Source: an uncultured Oscillospiraceae bacterium
GTDB lineage: Bacteria > Bacillota > Clostridia > Oscillospirales > Oscillospiraceae
DNA: 37,711 nt
Direction of reading: 5' to 3'
Assembly: GCA_904395905.1 (NCBI GenBank)
Contig: CAJFNZ010000035.1
Coordinates: 1 to 37,711 of the forward strand
Part shown: positions 37,326-37,711 of the stretch, in pieces
Layout of the letters: the number at the start of each line of letters is the position of its first letter
How positions within the stretch are numbered: position 1 is the first letter of the stretch
Notes under the pieces: generated by a model
What the model was told of the DNA's origin: nothing
The model's database searches: none
Seen by the model: the letters and a program-made list of their open reading frames with translations, nothing else
Made by a program: the position numbers and the translations under genes

Positions 37326-37711
37326 TTATACATTCCGGCCTTTCGATTGGACTTCCTCGAGGATCCGATTGCAGAAGGCCTCCACGGACATCGCGCCCTC
37401 GTCGCCGCCGCGGCGGGTCCGGACGGCCACCTGGCCGTTCTCCCGCTCCTTGTCGCCGATGACCAGCATGAAGGGCACCTTCTCCATCTGGGCCTCGCGG
37501 ATCTTCTTGCCGATTTTCTCGTTGCGCAGATCCAGCGCCACCCGCAGCCCCTTGGCCTCCAGGGCCTGACGCACCTGGTCGGCGTAGTCGTCCACCCGGT
37601 CGGTGATGGTCAGCACCTTCACCTGGGTCGGATGCAGCCAGGTGGGGAACGCGCCGGCGAAGTGCTCGGTGATGACGCCGATGAACCGCTCGATGGAGCC
37701 CAGCAGCGCCC
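37326..37711 (-). CDS. thrS: Threonyl-tRNA synthetase, C-terminal part (truncated by the window edge)
   Basis: GSIERFIGVITEHFAGAFPTWLHPTQVKVLTITDRVDDYADQVRQALEAKGLRVALDLRNEKIGKKIREAQMEKVPFMLVIGDKE anticodon-binding domain. Confidence 0.95.
   Translation of the reverse strand, partial: ALLGSIERFIGVITEHFAGAFPTWLHPTQVKVLTITDRVDDYADQVRQALEAKGLRVALDLRNEKIGKKIREAQMEKVPFMLVIGDKERENGQVAVRTRRGGDEGAMSVEAFCNRILEEVQSKGRNV

Overview
The window is a GC-rich Firmicutes/Clostridia-type chromosome segment, probably Oscillospiraceae-like. Taxonomy is inferred only from gene content and style. Almost all genes lie on the - strand. The backbone is a division/cell-wall (dcw) cluster, read from high to low coordinates: mraZ-rsmH-ftsL-like-PASTA PBP-murE-murF-mraY-ftsW-murG-murA-ftsQ/divIB-ftsZ. 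It is flanked upstream by thrS (partial), a PLP aminotransferase, rplS and a ClpC-type ATPase. Downstream lie yerC, a methyltransferase, hslO, recD2, comF, mreB/mbl, an APC permease, a secreted esterase, a macro-domain/DUF5655-like pair, a deaminase, YaiI/YqxD, PepD, nnrD, a lipoprotein, mazF and small hypotheticals. The most unusual feature is the only convincing + strand transcription unit (about 6206-7466). It has three tandem small membrane-protein genes sharing an N-terminal K/R-RDSY-x-VTD motif. Two of them end in the same C-terminal DDFEPDRPGFD motif, encoded by a 39-nt near-perfect DNA repeat. The unit has its own promoter-like sequence and a strong bidirectional terminator. Other points of interest are two hairpin-dense spacers inside the dcw operon, a hairpin that would mask a ribosome-binding site, a promoter-like block shared by two loci, a solitary mazF, and candidate MraZ, L19 and ClpC regulatory sites. 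I saw no tRNA, rRNA, CRISPR array, IS element or prophage. All homology calls are from motif recognition, with no database search.
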